Source: DATAQC01 sp038238185
GTDB taxonomy: Bacteria; Actinomycetota; Acidimicrobiia; Acidimicrobiales; AC-14
Reading direction: 5' to 3'
Length of the DNA stretch: 39,038 nt
Assembly: GCA_038238185.1 (NCBI GenBank)
Contig: JBBRXY010000025.1
Location: 1-39,038 of the forward strand
This document shows, one piece after another, positions 22,561 through 30,777 of this stretch. Below the pieces are notes generated by a model. It saw only the letters and a list, made by a program, of their open reading frames with translations, was not told where the DNA came from and did no database searches. The stretch's first letter is position 1. Every line of letters starts with the position of its first letter. The position numbers and the translations under genes were made by a program.

Positions 22561-22637
22561 CCCGCCAACCCGTTCTGGTCGGTTTTCGGGGGGGCCTAGC
22601 CCCCCGAAACCCGACCAGAACAATCTCGGTGGCGGGC
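22561..22637. terminator. Very long hairpin after the E1 gene
   Basis: GTTCTGGTCGG...CGGGGGGGC (22572-22595) pairs with GCCCCCCG...CCGACCAGAAC (about 22599-22621) around a 3-nt loop. The stem has about 22 pairs, with one mismatch and one bulged base. An outer stem, CCCGCCAACC (22561-22570) with GGTGGCGGG (22628-22636), extends it. No T-tract follows. It sits between the E1 stop and the xseA promoter and probably terminates the catabolic operon; it would fold on either strand. Confidence 0.7.
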
Positions 22638-22648
22638 CGGCGCCCCGA

Positions 22649-22654
22649 TACCCT
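22649..22654 (+). promoter_or_regulatory. Leaderless-type -10 box TACCCT
   Basis: TACCCT ends 6 nt before the GTG at 22661 of xseA, just past the long hairpin. No ribosome site is present. Confidence 0.5.
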
Positions 22655-22660
22655 TCGACC

Positions 22661-24124
22661 GTGACTCTGTTTCCCACCGGGCCGGCCGAGGCGCCGGGCA
22701 TCCGCGATCTCTACCGGAAGGTTTCGGTGGCGATCGCCAAGGGTCTACGGGGCCCGGTCTGGGTGAGGGCCGAGATCAGCGTGCTGCGACCACGCGGCAG
22801 CTCGTGCTTCGTCACCCTGGCCGAACCAGCCCGTGATGCCACCGAGGTCGACGCCACCCTCGACGTGGTGATCTGGCGCACGGCGTGGGCCCGCATCCGC
22901 AGCCAGCTCGACGAGCGGGGCCTCACCCTGCGCGAAGGCATGACCGTCTCGCTGCTGGGCCAGGTCGGCCTGCGCCCGGGGACGGGCCGCCTCCAGCTCG
23001 ACTGCTCGGCCCTCGACACCGACGCCCTCCTCGGCGACCTGGCCGCTCGCCGGCTCGCCCTGCGACGAGCGCTCGCGGCCGAGGGCCTGCTCGACACCAA
23101 CCGCCGGCAGTCGCTCGGGCCCGTGCCCCTGCGGATCGGCCTGGTCGCCAGCCGCCAGAGCCAGGGCTACCGCGACTTCTGCGACGTCCTCACCGCCTCG
23201 GGCTACGCCTTCGTGCTGGTGGAGCGACCGGTGGTGGTCCAGGGGCCCGGAGCCCCGGCTGGGGTCGCCGCCGCGGTGGTCACCCTCGGGACGGCCCCCG
23301 TCGACGTCATCGTCGTCGTTCGGGGCGGGGGCGCTCGCGCCGACCTGGATGCCTTCGATTCGGAGGTGGTGGCCCGGGCCATGGCCAATGCAACCGTGCA
23401 GGTGTGGACGGGCCTGGGGCATACGGGCGACCGTTGCCTGGCCGACGATGCCGCGGCGGCCGCCTACCCCACTCCCACCGCCTGCGCCCAGGCGCTCGTC
23501 GCCCGGGTCGGCCAGTTCGAAGTGTCCGTCGGCACGCGGGCACGACGACTCCGGGAACTGGCGCGACGTCGCGACAGGGCGGCCTACGACCACCTGCACG
23601 GCCGCCAGACATCGCTGGCCCGCAGCGCCGCCGGCCAACTCGACCGCCACGGCGACGCCATGTCCCGTCGGTCCGACGACCTTCGGGTCTCGGCCCGGCG
23701 CGCCCTTTCCGGCGCCGGGGTGACGGTCGCGACGTCGGCTGAACGCCTTCCCCGCCTGGCCGGCATCCTCATCGACGACCGGGCCGGTCGGGTGCACCAG
23801 CAGGCATCGACGGTCGCCCGGGTCACCACGTTCGACCTCGCCCGCAGCGAGGAACGACTGCGCGACACCGTCGCCCGGGTGGGCGCGGCCGCCCGAAGGT
23901 CCCTGGGCGACGAGGAGCGGGACCTGGCCGGCATCTGCAGGGTCCTGGCCGCCTTCGACCCCACCCGCCAACTCGAGCGCGGGTGGACCCTGACCCTCGA
24001 CGAGGGCGGCGCACTGGTGCGCAACGCTTCCGGGCTCCGGCGGGGCCAGCGCATCATCAGCCGCTTCGTCGACGGCGACCGTACGAGCGTCGTAGAAGCC
24101 GAGGCCGTGGCCGTGGCCCCATGA
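22661..24124 (+). CDS. xseA: Exodeoxyribonuclease VII large subunit
   Basis: A 487-aa subunit of the processive single-strand-specific exonuclease VII. It has an N-terminal OB-fold (VSVAIAKGLRGPVWVRAEIS and the beta strands after it). The catalytic core includes LRIGLVASRQSQGYRDFCDV and VIVVVRGGGARADLDAFDSE. GLGHTGDRCLADDAAAAAYPTPTA corresponds to the family's GHETD...PTPTA motif; here the Glu-Thr are Thr-Gly, but the His and Asp are kept. A long Arg-rich coiled region (about 290-420) and a C-terminal strand cap (LERGWTLTLDEGG) complete it. The start GTG 22661 is supported by the leaderless -10 box. It overlaps xseB by ATGA. Confidence 0.92.
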   Translation: MTLFPTGPAEAPGIRDLYRKVSVAIAKGLRGPVWVRAEISVLRPRGSSCFVTLAEPARDATEVDATLDVVIWRTAWARIRSQLDERGLTLREGMTVSLLGQVGLRPGTGRLQLDCSALDTDALLGDLAARRLALRRALAAEGLLDTNRRQSLGPVPLRIGLVASRQSQGYRDFCDVLTASGYAFVLVERPVVVQGPGAPAGVAAAVVTLGTAPVDVIVVVRGGGARADLDAFDSEVVARAMANATVQVWTGLGHTGDRCLADDAAAAAYPTPTACAQALVARVGQFEVSVGTRARRLRELARRRDRAAYDHLHGRQTSLARSAAGQLDRHGDAMSRRSDDLRVSARRALSGAGVTVATSAERLPRLAGILIDDRAGRVHQQASTVARVTTFDLARSEERLRDTVARVGAAARRSLGDEERDLAGICRVLAAFDPTRQLERGWTLTLDEGGALVRNASGLRRGQRIISRFVDGDRTSVVEAEAVAVAP

Positions 24125-24387
24125 GCGATCCCGATCGTGACACGCCGGCATCCATGGCCGACATCTCCTACGCCGACGCCACCGCCGAGCTCGACGCGAT
24201 CATCGCCGAGTTCGACCAGGGCCAGGTCGACGTGGACCGGCTGGCCGAGCGGTTCCAGCGGGCCACCGAGCTGGTCGAAGAGCTCGACCGGCGGATCCGT
24301 GTGAACCGCCGCCAGGTCGAGGCCCTGTCGCCCCGACTCGATGCCGTTGTTCGCGGAGGCGACGAGGAGCGGGCCGAGCCCGAATAG
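24121..24387 (+). CDS. xseB: Exodeoxyribonuclease VII small subunit
   Basis: An 88-aa helical protein whose ATG overlaps the xseA stop (ATGA at 24121-24124), which implies coupled translation with its partner. The core ISYADATAELDAIIAEFDQG, then VDVDRLAERFQRATELVEEL, is the standard XseB two-helix unit that wraps the large subunit. An acidic tail follows. An internal ATG near 24154 (MADISYADA) is an alternative start without a better ribosome site. Confidence 0.92.
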   Translation: MSDPDRDTPASMADISYADATAELDAIIAEFDQGQVDVDRLAERFQRATELVEELDRRIRVNRRQVEALSPRLDAVVRGGDEERAEPE

Positions 24388-24409
24388 CGCGCCGTCCCCA
24401 ACACCGCTT

Positions 24410-25222
24410 CTACTGGAGGATATTGACGGCGCGGGCGATGACCAAGACCACGGTGGCCAGTGAGATCCCCGATTGCAACATCATCGTGCACTTGGCCCAG
24501 CGCGACAGGGGCAGGACATCGGTCGGGCTGAAGGCGGTGGCGTTGGTGAACGACAGATAGAGGTAGTCGAGGAACGTCGACTCCCAGTCGGGTGGAGCCA
24601 GGTCGGGCGTCTGCATCTGGGCGAAGAGGAAATCCGGGTAGGGCTTCATGGCGAGCATGCGGGCAACGGGGCCACCCCGGTCGAGCTCCCAGTACCAGAG
24701 GGCGAAGACCACCACGTTCGTGAGCCAGATGGCGCCGCCGTTCATCAGCAGCCGGCCGGCGCTCGTCGTGTGCTCGGAGCCGTCGATCAGGCCGAACACG
24801 AGGCGGCCGGCCGACCAGGCGTTGGCCGCGCTCATGAGGGCGATGAGGAACATGCTCGCCACCCGGATGTTCGGCGACCGACGCTCGAACCGCTTGGGAT
24901 TCACGGTGATGAGCCCCACCAGGAGCAGGCTCTCGAAGATGGGAAGGACCCACCGGGGACGCGGCGCCAGATGATTTGGCAGAAAGGCCTGCAGGGCGAT
25001 CGCCGCGAGGACGGCGATGCTCACCGCCAACCGTGATTCCGCGCGCGTCACCCGGCGCCAGGCCGGGACCAGCACCCGGCCCTCGACGTCGCCGAGGGCG
25101 TGGACTCCCGATCCGAGTAGGCGCTCCGCCCGACGGAGCTGCGCCCTCAGTCCCTCGACCACCCCCGAGGGGTCGTCGGGCGGCAGCTGTCGATCGCCGG
25201 ATTCGGGATCCTCGGTCGCCAC
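24410..25222 (-). CDS. Multi-pass membrane protein, ion-channel-like C-terminus
   Basis: A 270-aa protein with a polar N-terminal 55-residue region and about five or six hydrophobic helices. Segments include LAVSIAVLAAIALQAFLP, WVLPIFESLLLVGLITV, ASMFLIALMSAANAW, AIWLTNVVVFALWYWEL and a last one ending VVLVIARAVNIL. Before the last helix, YLYLSFTNATAFSPTDVLPL has the layout of a pore loop in two-helix potassium channels, but lacks the TVGYG filter. Ion transport is therefore only a hint. GTG 25222 is preferred to GTG 25279 because TAGCCT lies 7 nt upstream on the minus strand. The gene converges on xseB with a 22-bp gap that contains no obvious terminator. Confidence 0.72.
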   Translation of the reverse strand: MATEDPESGDRQLPPDDPSGVVEGLRAQLRRAERLLGSGVHALGDVEGRVLVPAWRRVTRAESRLAVSIAVLAAIALQAFLPNHLAPRPRWVLPIFESLLLVGLITVNPKRFERRSPNIRVASMFLIALMSAANAWSAGRLVFGLIDGSEHTTSAGRLLMNGGAIWLTNVVVFALWYWELDRGGPVARMLAMKPYPDFLFAQMQTPDLAPPDWESTFLDYLYLSFTNATAFSPTDVLPLSRWAKCTMMLQSGISLATVVLVIARAVNILQ

Positions 25223-25229
25223 AAGAGGC

Positions 25230-25235
25230 AGGCTA
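25230..25235 (-). promoter_or_regulatory. Leaderless-type -10 box TAGCCT
   Basis: On the minus strand TAGCCT ends 7 nt before the GTG at 25222 of the channel-like membrane protein. It supports that start over the upstream GTG. Confidence 0.45.
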
Positions 25236-25313
25236 CGAGACCGGACGCAACCGGGCCCCGGACGAGCTCCAATCGCCACCCCGGGAGCGATAGTCGTCGG
25301 GCCGGCCCGGGTG

Positions 25314-26351
25314 TCAGGAGACCAGCCTCACCTGGCCGCCGTCGCCCGGAACCAGCTCACCGATGTCGACGCTCTCCGCCCCGGCGGCCCGCAAGACGTC
25401 GTGCGCCTTGAACAGGTCCTTCGGGTGGACGACGGCGACCATGCCGATACCGAGGTTGAAGGCCTTGGCCATCTCGTCGTCGGCGACCTGGCCGAGCCGC
25501 TGGATCTCACCGAACACCTGGGGCACCTCCCACGACCCGCGCTCGACCACCGCGTCGCAACCCTTGGGCAGGACACGGGCCAGGTTGGCGGGGAGACCAC
25601 CACCGGTGATGTGCGCCCAAGCGCGGACGGACACGGCCCGGCTCAACGCCACGACGGCGGGCGCGTAGACCACCGACGGTCGGAGGAGCTCGTCGGCCAG
25701 GCTGTGGTGGGCGCCCTTCCAGGCCGGGCCGTCGAGGGGCAGACCGGCCACGTCGAGCAGGACCCGGCGGGCCAACGAGTACCCGTTGCACCGCAGCCCC
25801 GGCGACGGGAGGCCGACAAGCCGGTCACCGGCCCTGACCCGGTCGCCGGTGATGAGCTTCTCGCGGTCGGCCACGCCGACGGCGAAGCCGGCCAGGTCGA
25901 ACTGGCCCTCGGGGAACAGGTCGGGGTTCTCGGCCATCTCCCCACCGATCAGGGCACAGCCGGCTTGCTGGCACCCCTCGATCACACCCTCGACGATCGC
26001 CTCCACGTGATCGGGCACCAGGCGCCCGACGGAGATGGTGTCGAGCAGGAACAGGGGCTCGGCACCGTGAACGGCGATGTCGTCGACCACCATGGCCACC
26101 AGGTCGATGCCGATGGTGCCGTAGCGGCCGGTGCGGGCGGCGACGAGCGCCTTGGTGCCCACGGTGTCGGTGGACGAGACGAGCACGGGGTGGCGGTACC
26201 GGCCGTGGTCGAGGGCGAACAGCCCACCGAAGCCCCCGATGTCGCCGAGCACTTCGGGACGGAAGGTGGAGCGCACCTTGGACTTGATGCGCTCAACCGT
26301 CTCCTCGCCGGCGGTGATGTCGACACCGGCTTTGGCGTAGGTCTCACCCAC
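25314..26351 (-). CDS. purM: Phosphoribosylformylglycinamidine cyclo-ligase (AIR synthetase)
   Basis: A 345-aa enzyme of step 5 of de novo purine synthesis, closing the imidazole ring with ATP. It begins VGETYAKAGVDITAGEETVE. LFALDHGRYRHPVLVSSTDT, VAMVVDDIAVHGAEPLFLLD and AHITGGGLPANLARVLP are characteristic. GTG 26351 is the only reasonable start and overlaps the purF stop by 8 nt, so it is translated with purF. It is the last gene of the purL-F-M unit. Length matches the family. Confidence 0.95.
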   Translation of the reverse strand: MGETYAKAGVDITAGEETVERIKSKVRSTFRPEVLGDIGGFGGLFALDHGRYRHPVLVSSTDTVGTKALVAARTGRYGTIGIDLVAMVVDDIAVHGAEPLFLLDTISVGRLVPDHVEAIVEGVIEGCQQAGCALIGGEMAENPDLFPEGQFDLAGFAVGVADREKLITGDRVRAGDRLVGLPSPGLRCNGYSLARRVLLDVAGLPLDGPAWKGAHHSLADELLRPSVVYAPAVVALSRAVSVRAWAHITGGGLPANLARVLPKGCDAVVERGSWEVPQVFGEIQRLGQVADDEMAKAFNLGIGMVAVVHPKDLFKAHDVLRAAGAESVDIGELVPGDGGQVRLVS

Positions 26352-27912
26352 AGGGATGTACGGGGTCGACGGCGAGCTGCTCGGCCACGGGAATGACCTC
26401 GGCCGGCGGCGGACCCGGAGGCTCCATCCCGGGGATGGCCACCGGATAGGAGCCGGTGATGCAGGCAGTGCAGAAGCCCGAGCTGGCCGCGCCGGTGGCG
26501 GTGAGAAGATTGTCGAGGTCGAGGTAGGCGAGGGTGTCGCAGGCCAGGTACTCACGGACCTGGGGGACGGTGAGGTCGGCGGCCAGCAATTGGGAGCGGG
26601 TACCGGTGTCCATCCCGTAGAAGCACGGCCACCGGTAGGGCGGCGACGAGATGCGGAGGTGGATCTCGGCTGCCCCGGCCTCCCGGAGCATGGCCACCAT
26701 GGCCCGGGTGGTAGTTCCCCGGACGATGGAGTCGTCGACCACCACCAGGCGCTTGCCGGCGATGTTGTCGCGGATGGGGTTTAACTTCATGCGCACGCCC
26801 TGGCTGCGCTGATCCTGGCTGGGCACGATGAAGGTGCGCCCGATGTAGCGGTTCTTCACCAGGCCGTGACCGAAGGGAATGCCGCTGCGCCGGGCGTAAC
26901 CCTCGGCCGCGGGGATCCCCGACTCGGGCACAGGCATGACCATGGCTTCGGCGTCGGACGACGACCGGGGCAGCGGGGACTGGTCGGCCAGCAGCTCGCC
27001 CATCCGCTGGCGGGCGCTGTGCACGGTCTGGCCGTAGAGGAGGCTGTCGGGCCGGGCGAAGTAGACGAACTCGAACAAGCAGAGCTTGGGGTTGATGCGC
27101 TCGGGTGGGAAGGGATGGATCGACCGGGTGCCCGTGGTGTCGATCACCACCATCTCGCCGGGCTCGAGCTCGCGTACGAAATGGGCGCCGACGATGTCGA
27201 GAGCGGGAGTCTCCGAGGCCAGTACCCAGCCGCTGTCGAGGCGCCCGAGACAGAGCGGACGGAACCCGTTGGGGTCGCGCACGCCGACGACGTGGGCCTC
27301 GTCCATGAGCACGAAGGAGAAGGCGCCCTTCAGGCGGGGCAGGACGGCCATCAGGGCCCGCTCCAGGTCACGGCCGTCGCTGCGGGCTCCGGGGCCGGCC
27401 TCGACGATGGCCTCCTGGATCAGCTCGGCCACGACCTCGCTGTCGCTCTGCACCGTTCCCGGCAGCACGCCGAGACCCTCGGCCAGCTCGGCGGTGTTGG
27501 TGAGGTTTCCGTTGTGGCCCAGGGCGAACTCGGCATCGCCGACGCCGCGATAAATGGGTTGGGCGTTCTTCCAGACGCTGGCCCCGGTGGTGGAGTACCG
27601 GGTGTGACCGATGGCCAGGTGGCCGGTGAGGGGCGCCAGGTTACGCTCGTTGAACACGTTGGTGACCAGGCCCATGTCCTTGACGACGGTGATGCTGTCG
27701 CCGTCGCTGACCGCCATCCCCGCCGCCTCCTGGCCCCGGTGCTGCACCGCGTACAGGCCCCGGTAGGTGAGGTGGGCCACCGACTGCCCGGGGGCGTAGA
27801 CCCCGAAGACGCCGCACGCCTCGCCGGGCCGGTCAGGGGCTATCCCCTCGTTCGGGTACGCAGCCTGGGTATGCGACGGCGACTCCGTTCCCAACGGTTC
27901 CACGTGCCCCAT
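26344..27912 (-). CDS. purF: Amidophosphoribosyltransferase
   Basis: The first committed enzyme of purine synthesis (PRPP plus glutamine to phosphoribosylamine), 522 aa. The glutaminase nucleophile is Cys33 in EACGVFGVYAPG, so a propeptide of about 32 residues must be removed. The PRPP site is VVVDDSIVRGTTTRAMV. The four cysteines expected of the Bacillus-type iron-sulfur enzyme are present (PKLCLFEF, WPCFYG and FCTAC). The start is uncertain: ATG 27912 abuts GGGAGG, GTG 27903 has that site at 9 nt, and TTG 27930 is the upstream limit. It lies between purL (under 25 nt away) and purM (8-nt overlap). Confidence 0.94.
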   Translation of the reverse strand: MGHVEPLGTESPSHTQAAYPNEGIAPDRPGEACGVFGVYAPGQSVAHLTYRGLYAVQHRGQEAAGMAVSDGDSITVVKDMGLVTNVFNERNLAPLTGHLAIGHTRYSTTGASVWKNAQPIYRGVGDAEFALGHNGNLTNTAELAEGLGVLPGTVQSDSEVVAELIQEAIVEAGPGARSDGRDLERALMAVLPRLKGAFSFVLMDEAHVVGVRDPNGFRPLCLGRLDSGWVLASETPALDIVGAHFVRELEPGEMVVIDTTGTRSIHPFPPERINPKLCLFEFVYFARPDSLLYGQTVHSARQRMGELLADQSPLPRSSSDAEAMVMPVPESGIPAAEGYARRSGIPFGHGLVKNRYIGRTFIVPSQDQRSQGVRMKLNPIRDNIAGKRLVVVDDSIVRGTTTRAMVAMLREAGAAEIHLRISSPPYRWPCFYGMDTGTRSQLLAADLTVPQVREYLACDTLAYLDLDNLLTATGAASSGFCTACITGSYPVAIPGMEPPGPPPAEVIPVAEQLAVDPVHPCG

Positions 27913-27935
27913 CCTCCCACGGCCCCCCAAGGGAG

Positions 27936-30224
27936 TCAGTCACCCATCGCGGTCGGCAGCGCCCCGCGGTAGCTGGCGGAGGCCTCGGCCAGGCTCATGT
28001 CGACCAGGGTCCGAGCGGCGTTCTGAGCGGGGTTCCGGCCGTCGACCACGAGTCGGTCACCGCCGGCCTGTCCGAGCGCGGTCATGACCACGCCGGCGCG
28101 CTCGGCCCGGTCGGCAACCTCGGCCGAGCGGCCGGGGGCCATACATGCCACCACTCGCGACGGCGCCTCGGAGAACAGCTCACTGTGGTCGTCGACGCCA
28201 CTGGCGCGGAAACCCACACCCGATCGCACCGCCATCTCGGCCAGCGCCAGCCCGAGGCCCCCGTCGGCCACGTCGTGAATGCCCAGCAGCAGCCCGTCGA
28301 CCACCAGCTGGCGAACGAGGGCGCACATGGCCAGGTGGGTGGCGACGTCGAGGGCGGGAAGCACGCCGCCGGTGTGGCCATGGGCCTCGAAGGCCCACCG
28401 GGAGCCGGCCAGGTTGGCGGACGAACCGCCGCCACCCGCCGGTCCGAGCACGACCAGGTCGGCCCCCTCGACCAGCGCGACCCCGGGGGGGCGTCGATCG
28501 AGGCGGTCGATGCACCCGAGCAGTCCCACCACGGGAGTGGGCTCGATGTCGCGGCCGGCCGATGCGTTGTAGAGGCTCACGTTGCCGCCGACCACGGGCA
28601 CCCCGAGAGCCAGGCACGCCTCGCTCATACCGTCGATGGCCTCCGACAGCTGCCACATCACCTCGGCGTGCTCGGGGTTGCCGAAGTTGAGGCAGTTCAC
28701 GACGGCCAGAGGACGGGCGCCGGAGCAGGCCTGGTTCAGCACCGCCTCGGCCACCACGAGCGATGTGCCGGCGCGTGGGTCGAGGCCACACCATCGGCTG
28801 TTGCTGTCGGTGGTGACGGCCAGGGCACGGCCGGTGCCGGCGATGCCCGGGGCCTTGAGATGCAGCACGGCGGCGTCGGCCCCGGGGCCCTCGACCGTGT
28901 TCAGAAACAGCTGGTGGTCGTACTGCGACGACACCCAGGCGGTGTCGACGAGCATGGCCGCCAGATCGCGTCCGCAATCATCGGGTGCCGGCAGGCGGGC
29001 GGGGTCGTCGGCCCGGCGAGCCTCCAGGTCGGCGGGGGGCCGCATGGGCCGGTCGTAGAGAGGACCGTCGTCGTGCAGGGATGCTGCGGGAACATCGGCC
29101 AGCACGTTGCCGCCGGGACGGTCGAGGATACGCAGCCGCCGGCCCTCGGTGACGGTGCCGACCACGGTGGCCTGCACCTCCCAGCGCCGGCACAGGGCCA
29201 GGACGGCGTCGAGGTCGTCGGGGGCGACGATTGCCAGCATTCGCTCCTGGGACTCGCTGGTCATGATCTCGGGTGCGGTCATGGCCGCCATGCGGAGGGG
29301 TACGGCCGAGAGGTCGACGTCCATGCCGACACCGCCCCGTGACGCCGTCTCGCTGGTGGCGCACGTGAGGCCGGCGCCACCGAGATCCTGGATGCCGGAC
29401 ACCAGGTCGGCGTCGTAGAGCGCCAGGCAGGCCTCGATTAGGCGCTTCTCCTCGAAGGGGTCGCCCACCTGGACACTGGGCCGTTTGACCTCGTCGCCGG
29501 TGTCGAACGCGGCCGAGGCCAGAACGCTCACTCCGCCGATGCCGTCGCGCCCGGTGGACGAACCGAGCAGCACGGCCAGGTTGCCCACACCCGATGCCTG
29601 GGCCAGGACGAGGTGGTCGTGGGCCATCACCCCGACGCACATGACGTTGACGAGGGGGTTGCCGGCGAAGCAGGGATGGAACGCCAGCTCGCCGCCCACG
29701 GTGGGCACGCCCACCGAGTTGCCGTACCCGGAGATGCCGCTGACGACCCCCTCGAGGACCCACCGGCTGCGGGCATCATCGAGCGGGCCCATGTGCAGGG
29801 AGTCGAGCAACGCCACCGGCCGGGCCCCCATGGTGAAGATGTCGCGCAGGATCCCACCCGCCCCGGTGGCCGCCCCCTGGTAGGGCTCGATGGCCGAGGG
29901 GTGGTTGTGGCTCTCGATGCGTACAGCCACGGCCAAGCCGTCGCCGACGTCGACCACCCCGGCGTTCTCCCCCGGGCCCACGAGCACCCATGGGGCCTTG
30001 GTGGGCAGGCGCCCCAGGTGGGCACGCGACGACTTGTACGAGCAGTGCTCCGACCACATCACCGCGTACATCGCCAGTTCCAGCTCGTTGGGTGGGCGAT
30101 CGAGGATGCGCTCGATGGAGGCCGCTTCGTCGTCGGTGAGACCGAGAGCGCGGTGCAGGTCCGTCCCGAGCGCGGCACCGGTGGTGGCGTCGGCCGACGA
30201 GGGTGCGGATCCGGCAGCGGGCAC
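27936..30224 (-). CDS. purL: FGAM synthase, PurL subunit (small type)
   Basis: A 762-aa subunit of phosphoribosylformylglycinamidine synthase, which works with PurS and PurQ encoded 0.6 kb away. Typical segments are MYAVMWSEHCSYKSSRAHL, RIESHNHPSAIEPYQGAATG, GARPVALLDSLHMG and GISGYGNSVGVPTVGGE. There is no PurQ-like glutaminase domain, as expected for the three-subunit system. The start GTG 30224 is supported by TACGGT 6 nt upstream (leaderless); further in-frame codons upstream to 30344 lie in the regulatory region and are unlikely to be coding. It heads the purL-purF-purM unit. Confidence 0.95.
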   Translation of the reverse strand: MPAAGSAPSSADATTGAALGTDLHRALGLTDDEAASIERILDRPPNELELAMYAVMWSEHCSYKSSRAHLGRLPTKAPWVLVGPGENAGVVDVGDGLAVAVRIESHNHPSAIEPYQGAATGAGGILRDIFTMGARPVALLDSLHMGPLDDARSRWVLEGVVSGISGYGNSVGVPTVGGELAFHPCFAGNPLVNVMCVGVMAHDHLVLAQASGVGNLAVLLGSSTGRDGIGGVSVLASAAFDTGDEVKRPSVQVGDPFEEKRLIEACLALYDADLVSGIQDLGGAGLTCATSETASRGGVGMDVDLSAVPLRMAAMTAPEIMTSESQERMLAIVAPDDLDAVLALCRRWEVQATVVGTVTEGRRLRILDRPGGNVLADVPAASLHDDGPLYDRPMRPPADLEARRADDPARLPAPDDCGRDLAAMLVDTAWVSSQYDHQLFLNTVEGPGADAAVLHLKAPGIAGTGRALAVTTDSNSRWCGLDPRAGTSLVVAEAVLNQACSGARPLAVVNCLNFGNPEHAEVMWQLSEAIDGMSEACLALGVPVVGGNVSLYNASAGRDIEPTPVVGLLGCIDRLDRRPPGVALVEGADLVVLGPAGGGGSSANLAGSRWAFEAHGHTGGVLPALDVATHLAMCALVRQLVVDGLLLGIHDVADGGLGLALAEMAVRSGVGFRASGVDDHSELFSEAPSRVVACMAPGRSAEVADRAERAGVVMTALGQAGGDRLVVDGRNPAQNAARTLVDMSLAEASASYRGALPTAMGD

Positions 30225-30353
30225 TGGCCCACCGTACCGGACGGCCTCGACCGTCCGGACGGATCCGGGTCGGCGCAGCCTGCTCGCTATGGAAATTCCC
30301 GTGGATGAGTGGAGCAATTTGAAATCTTCGGTATTTGGGACCACAATTGTGAA
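30225..30353. promoter_or_regulatory. Divergent regulatory region with three palindromes (purL / small gene)
   Basis: This 129-bp gap is AT-richer than its surroundings. It holds TACGGT (30231-30236, minus strand), the leaderless -10 of purL. A perfect 12-bp palindrome, CCGTCCGGACGG (30251-30262), would overlap the purL -35. Two 10-bp palindromes follow: GGAAATTCCC (30291-30300) and CACAATTGTG (30342-30351), the latter ending two bases before the ATG at 30354. TTGAAA at 30319-30324 is a possible -35 for the plus-strand gene. These are candidate operators; no regulator is identified. Confidence 0.5.
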
Positions 30354-30773
30354 ATGCCTCCCAAGACCAAGCGTTCAAGAACACCCATGTCCGACTCCCA
30401 CAAGGCCGCATTGGCCGAGGGCAGAGAACAGGGAAGGGCCGTGCGCCACTACCTGGAAGCGTTGGAGCTGCACCGGCCCAAGCGAGGCCGCAAGCGCACC
30501 CCGGAGTCAGTCCAGAAGCGGCTGGGCGTGATCGAGGAGAGTCTGCCCACGGCCGACCCTCTCACGCGCGTGCAGTTGTTCCAAGAACGAATGGATCTCA
30601 ACAGCAGTCTGGCCGTCAGCGACAATGTGGTCGACATGACCGCGCTGGAAGACGGTTTCGTCGTCGCCGCCGGCCCCTACGGACTGCGCAAGGGGATCAC
30701 TTACGCCGCCTGGCGCGAAGCCGGTGTCGACGCCGGCCTGCTCCGCCGAGCCGGAATCGGCCGCGGGGATTGA
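30354..30773 (+). CDS. Small conserved basic protein, function unknown
   Basis: A 139-aa soluble protein. The N-terminus is basic (MPPKTKRSRTPMSDSHKAAL, then HRPKRGRKRTPESVQKRL). A predicted helical middle (TRVQLFQERMDLNSSLAV) and a C-terminal motif GLRKGITYAAWREAGV follow. I recall similar uncharacterised proteins in actinobacteria, with EGR-x-QGRAVR-x-YLEALE and the KGI-x-YAAWRE box conserved; the box resembles a helix-turn-helix-like or nucleic-acid-associated element, but this is a guess. The start ATG 30354 is chosen for that family N-terminus; GTG 30309 is in frame further up. No ribosome site is visible. It is the only plus-strand gene within the purine cluster, convergent with purQ (4-bp gap) and divergent from purL. 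Confidence 0.75.
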   Translation: MPPKTKRSRTPMSDSHKAALAEGREQGRAVRHYLEALELHRPKRGRKRTPESVQKRLGVIEESLPTADPLTRVQLFQERMDLNSSLAVSDNVVDMTALEDGFVVAAGPYGLRKGITYAAWREAGVDAGLLRRAGIGRGD

Positions 30774-30777
30774 GTCT

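Noticed and set aside
21048..22568. 506-codon minus-strand frame opposite the E1 gene
   Set aside because: His/Gly/Val-rich shadow translation with no family resemblance. The plus strand encodes an intact fused E1.
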